The notes beneath the pieces are model-generated. The model had not been told where the DNA came from. It searched no databases and saw only the letters and a program-made list of their open reading frames with translations. Shown here piece by piece: positions 16,283-24,746 of a stretch of DNA of 51,173 nucleotides. The DNA is from Micromonospora sp. CPCC 205371 (GTDB taxonomy: Bacteria; Actinomycetota; Actinomycetes; Mycobacteriales; Micromonosporaceae), in the NCBI RefSeq assembly GCF_026130045.1, contig NZ_JAIBNX010000036.1, positions 1-51,173 of the forward strand. The letters run 5' to 3'. Made by a program: the position numbers and the translations under genes. Every line of letters begins with the position of its first letter. Position 1 is the stretch's first letter.

Positions 16283-17311
16283 TCAGGATGGCGGGACGGC
16301 CTGGTGGTGGCCGGCCGGCAACGGCACCGGCACCGCCTGCACCGCGTCGCGGATCACGTCGGCGGGCGTCACCCCGCGCAGCTGGGCGTCGGAGGTGAGC
16401 ATCAGCCGGTGCGCGAACACCGGCTCCAGCAGCGTTTTGATGTCTTCGGGCAGCACGAAGCCGCGCCCCTCGATCAGCGCGTACGCGCACGCCGCCCGGG
16501 TCAGCGCGATCACGCCACGCGGGCTCACACCGATGCGCGCGTGCGTGTGCTTGCGGGTCGCGGCGGCGAGCCGGACCGCGTACGCGTAGAGCGGCTCGGC
16601 GATGTGCACCCGCTGCGCCATCGCGACCATCTGCCCGATCGTGTTGGTGTCGGCGACCGGTTCCAGGTTTTCGGGGGAGCGCACCGTGGCGCCGCGCAGC
16701 ACCTCGATCTCGACCGCCTCCGACGGGTATCCCACCGACAGCTTGACCAGGAACCGGTCGAGCTGCGCCTCGGGCAGCCGGTAGGTGCCGTCCATCTCCA
16801 CAGGGTTCTGCGTCGCCACCACCAGGAACGGGCGCGGCACCGGGTGCCGGGTGCCGTCGATGGTGACCGTGCGCTCCTCCATCACCTCCAGCAGCGCAGA
16901 CTGCGTCTTGGGGGAGGCGCGGTTGATCTCGTCGGCGATGACGACGTTCGCGAAGACCGGCCCGGGGTGGAACTCGAACCCCCGGGTCGCCTGGTTGAAG
17001 ATCGTCACGCCGGAGACGTCGGAGGGCAGCAGGTCGGGCGTGAACTGGATGCGCCGCCACTGCCCGTGGATGGTCGCCGCCATCGCGCGGGCAAGCGTGG
17101 TCTTGCCGACGCCGGGCACGTCTTCGAGCAGGACGTGGCCCTGCGCGAAGAGCGCGGTCAGCGCCAGCCGCACCACCTCCGGCTTGCCGAGCACCACCGA
17201 ACCGATGTTGTCGGCGAGCCGGGCGGCGAGCTGAGCGAACCCTTGCACGTGCTGTGGCGTGAGCCCTTCCGGCGCGTGCTGGTGGTTGACGTGGTTGACG
17301 GTCGCGGTCAT
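16283..17311 (-). CDS. MoxR family AAA+ ATPase
   Basis: This 342-aa MoxR ATPase, a chaperone-type AAA+ protein, helps assemble or activate partner (often vWA) proteins. Walker A is GVGKTT (67-72), Walker B VVIADE (123-128) and sensor 1 ATQNP (166-170), all intact. I start it at MTATVNH because the upstream FN3 gene stops 1 bp before this ATG; a longer in-frame start would overlap that gene. It is the only clearly active ATPase of this operon and probably acts on the DUF58 and transglutaminase-like proteins. Confidence 0.93.
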   Translation of the reverse strand: MTATVNHVNHQHAPEGLTPQHVQGFAQLAARLADNIGSVVLGKPEVVRLALTALFAQGHVLLEDVPGVGKTTLARAMAATIHGQWRRIQFTPDLLPSDVSGVTIFNQATRGFEFHPGPVFANVVIADEINRASPKTQSALLEVMEERTVTIDGTRHPVPRPFLVVATQNPVEMDGTYRLPEAQLDRFLVKLSVGYPSEAVEIEVLRGATVRSPENLEPVADTNTIGQMVAMAQRVHIAEPLYAYAVRLAAATRKHTHARIGVSPRGVIALTRAACAYALIEGRGFVLPEDIKTLLEPVFAHRLMLTSDAQLRGVTPADVIRDAVQAVPVPLPAGHHQAVPPS

Positions 17312-17312
17312 G

Positions 17313-19949
17313 TCAGCAATTCGGAAGAATGTTGATGTTGTCGCCGCCCTCAAGGTTGAGCCAGGCCCACGGGATGTAGTTCTTACCGCTGTAGTTCACC
17401 TGGACCCACCACGTGCTTTCCTTGTTGTTGTTGTAGATCCACGCGTTGATGCTCTGGCCCGACTTCTTGCAATAAGCCTGGAGACGGCTGCCCGGCTTGG
17501 CCCAGCCGACCTGGTTGCTGGTCTGGCTGGTGCTGGCGAAGATCTCGTTGCCGTTGCGCGCGTTGGGTCGGTCAGAGTCGCAGTACGTGCGCTGATCGCC
17601 GTCGGGCCCGTTGTTGCAGGTGGCGATACCGAAGACGGAGTCCGTCGTCTGGCTGCCTTCCGCGTTGGTCGTTCCGGCGGCGTTCTTCGCCGAGACCGTG
17701 AAGTCGTAGGCCGTGCCAGGGGTCAGGCCGGTGACCGTCAACGACGTGCAGCTGCCGTTGTCGGCCTTACCGCCAGCCGTCAGGCTGCACGTCGCGTTGC
17801 CGCCGCCGTCTTCGACCCTGAAGGTGACGGTCACGGCCGTCGTGGTGGCCGATTTGCCGGTGACGGTGACCCCCGGCTTGGCCACCGTGCGGGCCGTCTC
17901 GGTGGCTACTTCGCCCGCGCCCGCCTCGTTGACGCCGTGCACCTTGACGGTGATCGTCTCGCCCTCGCCGAAGCCGCCGACCTCGACGCTGGTGCCGTCG
18001 GTGACGTCGACCTTCTTGCCGTTGGCGTCCACGACGTACTTGGTGATGGGCCGGCCGTTTTCCACCGCGGCCGCCCACGCGGCCTTCACGGTGCCGGCCT
18101 TGTTCTGCACGGTCGTGACCGTCAGGCTCTCCGGCTTCTCCGGCGTGGTGAAGGGCACCACGCTGTTGCTGATCGGGGACGCCTCGGACGCCCCGCCCTT
18201 CTCGTTCACCGAAACGACCTGGAACGCGTACTGGTTGCCGTATTCCAGCTGCCCGGCCGGCACCACCAGCTCCGTCTTGGTCGACTCGCCGGCCGGCGCG
18301 GTGGCCCCGGCGGCGACGGCCGTCACCGCGTACTTGCGGATGTCGTAGCCCTGCCCGTTGGCCTCCGGCCACTTGACCAGCACGGTGCCGTCGGGCCGGG
18401 CCTCGGCGGTCACGCTGGCCGGCGCGTCCGGGATCTCGGATGTGGGCACGACCGGGTTGCTCTGCTTCTTCGGCCCGGCGCCCTTGGCGTTGACCGCGTG
18501 CACGGAGAACCGGTACTCCTCGCCGTTTGTCAGCCCGGTGACCTCGATGGAGCGCTGGTTGGCGCCCACCGAGAGCTCCTTGCCGGCGCCCTCCACCACG
18601 TATCGCGTGATGGCCGAGCCGTTGGGCGGCGCGGGTGACCAGCTCACCCGCGCGACGGTGTTGCCGGCGGTGGCCGTGACCGTGCGCGGCGCGCCCGGCT
18701 TGCTGACCGGCGGGTCCTCGCGCTTCGGCGGCGGGGGAGCCGGCGGCGGGTCGCCGCCCAGCACGTCGTTGGCGTACTTGTCGACGGTGCGCACCTGGTG
18801 CTTGTCGTCGACGACGGTGGCCATCTGCGAGTTCGGCGCGTTGATGAACAGGTAGTTCTCCCGCACCTCCATCTCCAGCGGGCCGCGCGCGTCTTCGATC
18901 TTGAACTCGCTGATGTGGCGGCCGTTGGTGTCGAACACGTACACCGTGCCGCTGTCGTTGTCGGCCGCGTAGAACCGGCCCGCCCAGGCGACCGCCGGCT
19001 GCAGGCCGGTGCCCTTGCCCGGCACGCCGAAGTCCTTGACCTGGCCCTTGTCGACCGCCCACACGTGCCGCTGCTCGGGCACGGTGACGGGCACCTGCGA
19101 GCCGTTGGTGCGCGGCGGCAGTGAGCCCAGCCCGTCCATGCTCAGCGGGGTGCTGCTTTGGTTGTCGCCGTCGATGGTGGTCAGCGTCTTCATGGTGCGG
19201 TTGAGCACCGCGACGCCATGGTCGAGTGTGGAGATCGTCAGGTCGTGGCTCGGGTTGGCGACGTCGACCGTGCGCACCCGCTTGGGGCTCAGCCCGCCAC
19301 CGCCCTGACCGCCGGCAGCGACCGGCTCGGACGGCAGCGGCGCGGCCGTGACCGCCGAGACGGTGCCCTCGCTGGGCACGGCGAGCCACAGGTTGCCGTC
19401 GCCGTCGAACTGGCCGCCGGTCAGCCCCGGCGGGTAGTTGACCGGCTCACCGATCGGGGCCAGCGTGCGCGGGTCGAGCTGGCGGACGATGCCCTGGACG
19501 GCGTCGATCACGAACGCTGCGTCTTCCTGCAACGCCACGCTCACGCCGACGCCGGCCGTGGTCTTGGTGGTCGCGGTGATCTGGAGCGTGGCCAGGTCGA
19601 GCGAGCTGACCTGCCCGGTGTTGAGGTCGCGCAGGATCAGGAACCGGTCGGTCTGGGCGACCTGCATCGTGTGGTTCTGCCCCTTGGGGATCTGCAGCCG
19701 CGTGTCGACCCGGCCGGTCGTGCCGTTGACCCGCGCCATCTCGCTGCGCAGCGAACTCCACAGCCAGGAGCTCGCGTCGTAGTTGGCCACCGCGTGGTCG
19801 GCCGCTCCGAGGCCGAGAATCGTGAGGCCCATGGCGGCCACGAGCGTCACGACCGTGCCGATCGTGACGAGCCCCCCGCGCCCCCCGCGCCCCAGCGATC
19901 TCCGCTTTGTCGTTGCCACTTCCGCCGTGCCGTTGCCTGTGGTGACCAC
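17313..19949 (-). CDS. Membrane-anchored beta-propeller/fibronectin type III protein
   Basis: This 878-aa cell-surface protein has a basic cytoplasmic N-terminus and one signal-anchor helix (about 27-49). A large domain (about 60-400) with repeated short strands resembles an NHL/YVTN-type propeller. A Pro-rich linker comes next, then about four FN3-like modules (about 425-735) with TGLTNGEEYRFSV-type endings, and a C-terminal Cys/Trp-rich domain (about 745-878). It is first in the MoxR/DUF58/TgpA-like operon, with 1 bp before moxR. FN3 proteins in this position are common in actinomycetes and may be exported partners of the complex; the role is not known. A GTG start is used, with GGGGAGG about 10 nt upstream. 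Confidence 0.87.
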   Translation of the reverse strand: MVTTGNGTAEVATTKRRSLGRGGRGGLVTIGTVVTLVAAMGLTILGLGAADHAVANYDASSWLWSSLRSEMARVNGTTGRVDTRLQIPKGQNHTMQVAQTDRFLILRDLNTGQVSSLDLATLQITATTKTTAGVGVSVALQEDAAFVIDAVQGIVRQLDPRTLAPIGEPVNYPPGLTGGQFDGDGNLWLAVPSEGTVSAVTAAPLPSEPVAAGGQGGGGLSPKRVRTVDVANPSHDLTISTLDHGVAVLNRTMKTLTTIDGDNQSSTPLSMDGLGSLPPRTNGSQVPVTVPEQRHVWAVDKGQVKDFGVPGKGTGLQPAVAWAGRFYAADNDSGTVYVFDTNGRHISEFKIEDARGPLEMEVRENYLFINAPNSQMATVVDDKHQVRTVDKYANDVLGGDPPPAPPPPKREDPPVSKPGAPRTVTATAGNTVARVSWSPAPPNGSAITRYVVEGAGKELSVGANQRSIEVTGLTNGEEYRFSVHAVNAKGAGPKKQSNPVVPTSEIPDAPASVTAEARPDGTVLVKWPEANGQGYDIRKYAVTAVAAGATAPAGESTKTELVVPAGQLEYGNQYAFQVVSVNEKGGASEASPISNSVVPFTTPEKPESLTVTTVQNKAGTVKAAWAAAVENGRPITKYVVDANGKKVDVTDGTSVEVGGFGEGETITVKVHGVNEAGAGEVATETARTVAKPGVTVTGKSATTTAVTVTFRVEDGGGNATCSLTAGGKADNGSCTSLTVTGLTPGTAYDFTVSAKNAAGTTNAEGSQTTDSVFGIATCNNGPDGDQRTYCDSDRPNARNGNEIFASTSQTSNQVGWAKPGSRLQAYCKKSGQSINAWIYNNNKESTWWVQVNYSGKNYIPWAWLNLEGGDNINILPNC

Positions 19950-20105
19950 AGTCGGCCGTCCTCCCCACCCCGTACGCCGGCCCCCCGGCCAGCGCGATTG
20001 TCGTTGGCGTTTCTCCCCCTGGGCCTGCCAGCCAACCGACAGGCCACGAACCGCGTGCCATCATAGGACCTGCTCGTCAATGCCGGTACCCGCCGTTGAC
20101 AACCT

Positions 20106-20119
20106 GTGGATAAATCCAC
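20106..20119. promoter_or_regulatory. Palindrome overlapping a DnaA-box-like 9-mer
   Basis: GTGGATAAATCCAC has perfect 6-bp arms and overlaps TGTGGATAA (20105-20113), the complement of the classical DnaA box. It lies upstream of the FN3 operon. A single box has little weight; it could equally be an operator. Confidence 0.25.
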
Positions 20120-20174
20120 GGGCCGGGCGTCCGCCCAGGTCGGGGTGGTTTTTGGTGATTTTCGCGACGGTGGA

Positions 20175-21224
20175 TTATCGCTTCGGAGTCGGAGAACTCC
20201 GGTCCGTACACACTTGGCCCGACGTCGCGAACGTATCAGTGCTGTAATACGCAACTACGGTGAAGCAATAACCGAGTCGCGCATTGAGACCATTCACTGT
20301 GTACGAGGTTTCGCCCGGACTCACATTGGCCATCGCCCGGTGCGGCTTGCCCGCCTGCGCGCCCGCGACAATGAACGGCACCGTGCCGTCCGACGGGTCC
20401 TTCCACGTGATCGTGATGGCGCTGCCCTCGTCGCGAAGCCGCAGGTCAGTAGGCGGATCGCCGCCCAGCTTCGGCCCCTCGGTGCGCTCGGTCCGCGGGC
20501 TGCCGCCGTTATTGTCGAGGAAGACCTGGATGCCGACGAAGCCGGCGGCCAGCACCGCGGCCGCGGCCGCGATCATGGCCGCGACGGTCGCCGCCCGGAT
20601 CCGCCGTTGCGGTCGCGGGGGTGGTGGGGCGGCGTTCTGGTACTGCGGTTGCGGGACCGGCATCGGCATCGGCATCGGCTGATGCTGGACCGGCTGCGCG
20701 GGTGCTGGCGACTGGAAAAGTTGTAGATGTGTGATCGACGGCGGATTATGGGCGGGCTCAGATGGCACAGTGAACTCGGCCGACTGCGGAGCGTCGCCCA
20801 AATACTCCCGTGCCGCCCGCACCGTCCAGTGATCGTCACCGAGCACCGCGGGCCCGGCGGTGGCGACCCGACCAAACGCCCGCCGCGCCTCGTGCCGGTT
20901 GCCCAACTCCTCCGCGACCCCACCCAGATCGAACGAGATCGCCAGCATCAGCGGGTCGCCGTCCCCGTAGCGCAACTGCCCAGCGGCGTACGCCTCCTCC
21001 AGCACCCGGCGCGCCGCCGCCGGATCACCGGCCTCCCGGTGCAGTCCGGCCAGCACGTGCGCGGTCGCCAGCACCTCGGGATGATCGTCACCGAGCCCCG
21101 GCTTGTACGTTTCGAGCGCGTGATCGAGCATGAGGCGGCCGGTGTTGAGATCGCCGGCGTCGCGCAGCGCAAGGGCCTTCTGCTGCGCCGCGGCGAGGGG
21201 AGACGGCTGGGACACGCCGGACAT
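20175..21224 (-). CDS. TPR-transmembrane-FN3 protein
   Basis: This 349-aa protein has N-terminal TPR-like helical repeats (about 5-145), a Pro/Gln/Met-rich linker, one membrane helix (about 212-235), and a C-terminal FN3-like domain (about 265-340) ending in GLNARLGYCFTVVAYY. TPRs face the cytoplasm and the FN3 module the outside. The stop of the RidA gene is 1 bp before this ATG, so they are co-expressed. With an FN3 protein starting 225 bp downstream, it may belong functionally to the FN3/MoxR/DUF58 set. The function is unknown. Confidence 0.83.
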   Translation of the reverse strand: MSGVSQPSPLAAAQQKALALRDAGDLNTGRLMLDHALETYKPGLGDDHPEVLATAHVLAGLHREAGDPAAARRVLEEAYAAGQLRYGDGDPLMLAISFDLGGVAEELGNRHEARRAFGRVATAGPAVLGDDHWTVRAAREYLGDAPQSAEFTVPSEPAHNPPSITHLQLFQSPAPAQPVQHQPMPMPMPVPQPQYQNAAPPPPRPQRRIRAATVAAMIAAAAAVLAAGFVGIQVFLDNNGGSPRTERTEGPKLGGDPPTDLRLRDEGSAITITWKDPSDGTVPFIVAGAQAGKPHRAMANVSPGETSYTVNGLNARLGYCFTVVAYYSTDTFATSGQVCTDRSSPTPKR

Positions 21225-21225
21225 G

Positions 21226-21648
21226 CTATGTCTCGGCGCTGGTTTTGTCGGGAAGAGCCGCGGTCACATCCAACTCCACGAGCTGTCCCGTGAACCCGAG
21301 CTGGGCCACCCCGAGCAGGGTGCTGGCCGTGGTGAACGCCGGCCCGAGCGGCGAGGCCAAGAACCGAGCCCACACAGCGGACAGCACCGGCTGATCCGAG
21401 CTGACCACGTAGATCACCGTCCGCACCACATGCTCCGGCCCGGCGCCGACAGCGGCCAGAGCGGCGACGGTGTTGGCCGCGACCTGATCGACCTGGGCGT
21501 GGACATCCCCGACCCCGACGATCGCGCCACCGGGGTCCAGCGGGCACTGCCCGGCCAGGTACGCCGTGCGGCCCGCGGAGACCACCGTGACGTGGTGATA
21601 TCCGGGAGTATGGTGCAATCCGTCCGGATTGAGCCGGCTGATCGTCAT
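21226..21648 (-). CDS. RidA/YjgF family protein
   Basis: This 140-aa protein of the RidA fold includes AYLAGQCPLDPGG near the N-terminus and VELDVTAAL at the C-terminus. RidA proteins hydrolyse reactive enamine/imine intermediates. In deaminase-active RidA a conserved Arg precedes the final strand; the corresponding stretch here (TTASTLLGVAQL) lacks it, so this looks like a paralogous Rid subgroup without proven deaminase activity. It is the first gene of a two-gene operon with the TPR-FN3 gene. Confidence 0.88.
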   Translation of the reverse strand: MTISRLNPDGLHHTPGYHHVTVVSAGRTAYLAGQCPLDPGGAIVGVGDVHAQVDQVAANTVAALAAVGAGPEHVVRTVIYVVSSDQPVLSAVWARFLASPLGPAFTTASTLLGVAQLGFTGQLVELDVTAALPDKTSAET

Positions 21649-21856
21649 GCCCGCCAGTCTGCCGCCCGGCCTCTTCCCGCATTCCGCGGGTCACTCCGCT
21701 CCGCCAGTCCCTCTACGAGCCGAGCCCGGGCGCGCCGGCCGGGGGCTTGCTGTGCGAGGCCCCGAACGGGCGTGTACAGTGATGCCCCGTGCGGCCCGCC
21801 GGGCAGCTACCGGGCGGTGTGCCGCCGCGGGGCATCCCGGTAGAGTGGACGCACAA

Positions 21857-21940
21857 GTCCGGGTGGCGGAATGGCAGACGCGCTAGCTTGAGGTGCTAGT
21901 GCCCGTATAGGGCGTGGGGGTTCAAGTCCCCCCTCGGACA
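21857..21940 (+). tRNA. tRNA-Leu (anticodon GAG)
   Basis: The acceptor stem GTCCGGG pairs with CTCGGAC (one G-U). The anticodon stem CTAGC/GCTAG encloses loop TTGAGGT (21888-21894), anticodon GAG at 21890-21892. There is a long type-II variable arm and a T-arm with loop TTCAAGT. CCA is not encoded. A TAGAGT at 21841-21846 is a possible -10. The tRNA remains intact although a serine recombinase gene reads into it from the 3' side. Confidence 0.95.
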
Positions 21941-23593
21941 CGAACCTTCGTACATGATCGCCGGTGGCTTCGCCTCGGCGATCACTTTGTTTTGGCCGGG
22001 CTGGTATGTCAGTCGGAGCCCGACGTCGCTGTAGATCTTGGCTTTGTCTGCTGGGTCGGCGTCGCGGAGGACATCGAGGATGGAGCCGAGTGCCGCGACG
22101 AGGGTACGGATCTCGTCTGGGGTCATGCGTGCGGGTTTGCCGCCGGTGGCGGTGCGGAGTTGGGCTTGGGCGGCGGCGCGGGTGGTGTTGACGTCGGCGG
22201 TCCACCTGGCGATGAGGGCTGGGTCGGTGCCGGCTTCGAGGGCGGCGCGGTAGCGGGCCAGGCGCTGGTCGCAGTCGGCGATGATCCGCTTGGCCTCGGT
22301 GACGCGTGCGAGTGCATCCTCGTCGTGATCTTCGTCTTGGGCGTCGGTGAGGGCTTGGATGGTGTCGGGGAGTGCGGCTGGGGAGAAGGCGCGTAGCAGC
22401 CATCGGTCCAGGGTCGGCACGATGAGTTCCTCGCGCACGTAGACGCTGCGCGGGTGTTCGGTGTGGTTGGCTAGCCCGTATTCGGTGGGGTAGACGCACC
22501 GGTAGTGGGGTTTGTCGTTGTTCCAGCTGCCTTGCATGCGGCGGTGGCAGAGGCCGCAGAACAGTAGCCCGCGCAGTTGGTAGGGGTGGCGGGTGCGCTT
22601 GATGGTCGTGACGGTTGCCTGCCGGTGGCGCCGGCCTGCGAGTTGCGCCTGGACCTTGCGGAAGTCGTCGTCGCTGATCAGGGGCTCGTGGACGACCTGG
22701 GCGGACCAGATCCAGGAGTCGGGGTTGTTCCAGCGCATCTTGGTTTCGTGGCCGAGTGCGACGTCCTCGACGTCGATGAGGACCTCGTCCTTGCGTTGCT
22801 TGTTCCAGACCTGCCGGCCGGTGTAGCGGGGGTTGGTCAGGATGACCCGGACGGCGGTCTTGGACCAGGCGATGGTGGTGCGGTGCGGGTTGCGGGCCCG
22901 GTCGTGGGCGGATGGGCTGAGGATGCCGTCGGCGGTGAGGGCCTCGGCGATGGCGAACAGGCCGCGGCCGGCCAGGTAGTCGCGGTAGATCCGCTTGACC
23001 ACGAGCGAGGTTACGGGGTCGGGTTCGAGTTGGTGTAGCCGGCGGCCGTCGAGGGCTTTGGTCGGGTTGGGGTGAGGGCCGGCGTCGGCCAGTCGGTAGC
23101 CGTAGGGTGGCCGGCCGCCGAGGTAGCGGCCTTCGGTGGCGGCTTGGGCGGCCATGGCGGACCGGACGCGAATCTTGATGCGGTTGCGTTCGCCCTTGCT
23201 CATGCCGCCGTACAACGCCATGACTAGGTCGTGGGCGTCGCTGCCGGGGTCGATGGCGCCGCCGACCTCGGGCACCCAGAGCGCGACGCCGTAGTGCTCG
23301 AAAAGCGGGAACGTGAGCCCGAACTGGTTGCCGTAGAAGGCGCGCTGTGGTTCGCCGATCACGACGGCGTCGAAGCCCCGGTTTGAGTCGCGCAGCGCGG
23401 CGAGCAGCCGGCTGGCCTGCGGTCGGCGTTTCCAGGGGAGCGAGCGGGACAGGCCGATGTCGAAGAACTCGGCGGCAATCTGGCCACCGGCCGGTTCGAT
23501 CAAGGCGCGCGATCGGGATACCTGCCAGGCCCGTGACGCTTCCGGGTCTTGCTGGTCCTCGGTCGATACACGACCGTAGAAGGCAAACTTCAT
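21896..23593 (-). CDS. Large serine recombinase (site-specific integrase)
   Basis: This 565-aa large serine recombinase begins MKFAFYGRVSTEDQ, with the nucleophile Ser10. A resolvase catalytic domain spans about 1-150, a recombinase DNA-binding domain about 165-290 (GGRPPYGYR), a zinc-ribbon region about 335-390 with CGLC and a later Cys, and a C-terminal coiled coil about 410-500. The enzyme family integrates and excises elements. Its last 14 codons and stop lie inside tRNA-Leu, so the present C-terminus (CPRGDLNPHALYGH) is created by integration. In the reconstructed circle the frame would instead continue for about 18 residues from the right end and stop. It probably catalysed insertion of this element. 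Confidence 0.93.
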   Translation of the reverse strand: MKFAFYGRVSTEDQQDPEASRAWQVSRSRALIEPAGGQIAAEFFDIGLSRSLPWKRRPQASRLLAALRDSNRGFDAVVIGEPQRAFYGNQFGLTFPLFEHYGVALWVPEVGGAIDPGSDAHDLVMALYGGMSKGERNRIKIRVRSAMAAQAATEGRYLGGRPPYGYRLADAGPHPNPTKALDGRRLHQLEPDPVTSLVVKRIYRDYLAGRGLFAIAEALTADGILSPSAHDRARNPHRTTIAWSKTAVRVILTNPRYTGRQVWNKQRKDEVLIDVEDVALGHETKMRWNNPDSWIWSAQVVHEPLISDDDFRKVQAQLAGRRHRQATVTTIKRTRHPYQLRGLLFCGLCHRRMQGSWNNDKPHYRCVYPTEYGLANHTEHPRSVYVREELIVPTLDRWLLRAFSPAALPDTIQALTDAQDEDHDEDALARVTEAKRIIADCDQRLARYRAALEAGTDPALIARWTADVNTTRAAAQAQLRTATGGKPARMTPDEIRTLVAALGSILDVLRDADPADKAKIYSDVGLRLTYQPGQNKVIAEAKPPAIMYEGSCPRGDLNPHALYGH

Positions 23594-23714
23594 GTTCCAT
23601 CCTCGATGTCTGGCGGCGGCGGAGCCGAGGGTTCGGCCGCGGGAGGATACGGCGACTCGCCGTCTTGGCGCAGCCCTTGCCGGACCCGCGCGTCCGGCTC
23701 GTGGGCCTCGCTGC

Positions 23715-24213
23715 TCATGCAAGATGTGCGCGTCGTCGATCCAGGACGACAGCTCGGGCCATCCTTGCCGTGGCCACGGCGGTCTCGGCCGGGCGACTGA
23801 GAGGCGGTGTAGGAGCCATCCCCCAGAACAGCTCCATCATGATCCTGTCGTGTTCGGCGTTGCCCGAGGCGACGCGTCCGTCGATCTCCGGCAGCCACAG
23901 CTGGACGCTGTGCCGGGTGCACAGCGACAGGACCAGGTCGTACTGATAGGGACTGAACGCCGCTTCGCGTGTCGCTGACGACAACGGCGTCGAAGCCACG
24001 GCCCGGGTCCGTGGATGCGGCCAACAGTCGCGTCGCCTGCCGGCGGTGCCGCCACGCCCGATGACGATCGGGGTAGGTGCCGAGGAACTCGCGGACGATG
24101 CGTCCGCCGAGGGACGCGACGCGGGCGGCGGCGTCCGCGACTTGCCTGGCCTGGATGGTGCGAGCGTGCTGGCGGTCCGTGGTGACCGCTTGTCCGTAGA
24201 AGGGCAAGTTCAT
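23715..24213 (-). pseudogene. Decayed serine recombinase N-terminal domain
   Basis: Starting with MNLPFYGQAVTTDRQ, the frame aligns with the intact recombinase next door through GRGFDAVVVSDT. It then shifts frame near 23975; the continuation in another phase (EAAFSPYQYDLVLSL through HDRIMMELFWGMAP) again matches. The catalytic Ser position reads Val, and the DNA-binding and zinc parts are absent. It is a truncated, frameshifted relic, coupled by ATGA to the small upstream ORF and 121 bp before the intact recombinase start. Confidence 0.8.
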
Positions 24214-24500
24214 TGCTGTACCCCCGGTGGAGTTGGTGATGTGGTGTCGCTGGGTGCTCGAAGGCCGCGGGAGCGTGCAACGGCGAGCAGGATCCGTAGA
24301 AGGGCGGCGGCTGCCGCAGGCGTGATGGCCGGTGGGTCGGGCGGCGCGACGACCGTCACCGCGCCGCTGAGATCGGCGACGGGGTCCGCGCCCCCGGGCA
24401 ACGGCCGGTCGTCGGCACGCCCAGGGCCGGCGTCAGCGTCATGACTGGGTGGGGGCGCCGAGGCGATGTGCGGCTCGCCGCCCATGTTGGGTGTGTCCAC
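24210..24500 (-). CDS. Small hypothetical protein coupled to recombinase relic
   Basis: This is a 96-aa protein, with a hydrophilic Pro/Asp-rich N-terminal half and a short helical segment (about 58-78, ITPAAAAALLRILLAVARSR). The stop overlaps the relic recombinase start (ATGA). In my memory, small proteins with a similar Ala/Leu helix often precede serine recombinases in actinomycete elements, which would suggest a helper role; this is inference. GTG start at 24500 or ATG at 24485. It lies just downstream of the iteron-like cluster. Confidence 0.55.
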   Translation of the reverse strand: MDTPNMGGEPHIASAPPPSHDADAGPGRADDRPLPGGADPVADLSGAVTVVAPPDPPAITPAAAAALLRILLAVARSRGLRAPSDTTSPTPPGVQQ

Positions 24501-24512
24501 GCCAACCCATGG

Positions 24513-24687
24513 CCCAACTGACAGGTCCTATGTAGCGGGTAGGGGCGCGCTGCGACCCAACTGGCACCCAACTGGGAATGAATGCCCAGATCAGAAGGCT
24601 GCCTGCCCGACAGGCCAACCGACCCAACCGACCCAACGGGCAGCGACGCACCACCTACCTGAGGTGGCCCCGCCCACCCAACTGGGT
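24513..24687. repeat. Iteron-like cluster upstream of recombinase genes
   Basis: CCCAACTG(G) occurs at 24513, 24556, 24567 and 24677, the last within ACCCAACTGGGT. Between them is a tandem CCAACCGAC x2 plus CCAACGGG (24615-24640) and the small inverted repeat GCCTG/CAGGC (24601-24615). It lies upstream of the minus-strand recombinase genes and could be an operator array, a replication iteron set or accessory recombination sites. Confidence 0.55.
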
Positions 24688-24724
24688 GCCACCACGGGCG
24701 CCATGATCTTGGTTCACGGATAGC

Positions 24725-24746
24725 GGTTCGAGTCCCCCTCGGCCCA
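24725..24746 (+). other. tRNA 3'-end fragment, relic att site
   Basis: GGTTCGAGTCCCCC then TCGGCCCA resembles a tRNA T-loop plus acceptor 3' strand and resembles the 3' end of tRNA-Leu at 21919-21940. No anticodon arm or 5' acceptor strand precedes it. It is probably a relic attachment site from an earlier or nested insertion. Confidence 0.5.

Noticed and set aside
24615-24640. CRISPR or VNTR
   Set aside because: Only three 9-bp units without spacers; better described as iteron-like.
24725-24746. A second complete tRNA gene
   Set aside because: No 5' acceptor strand, D-arm or anticodon arm precedes it; the T-stem is also mismatched.
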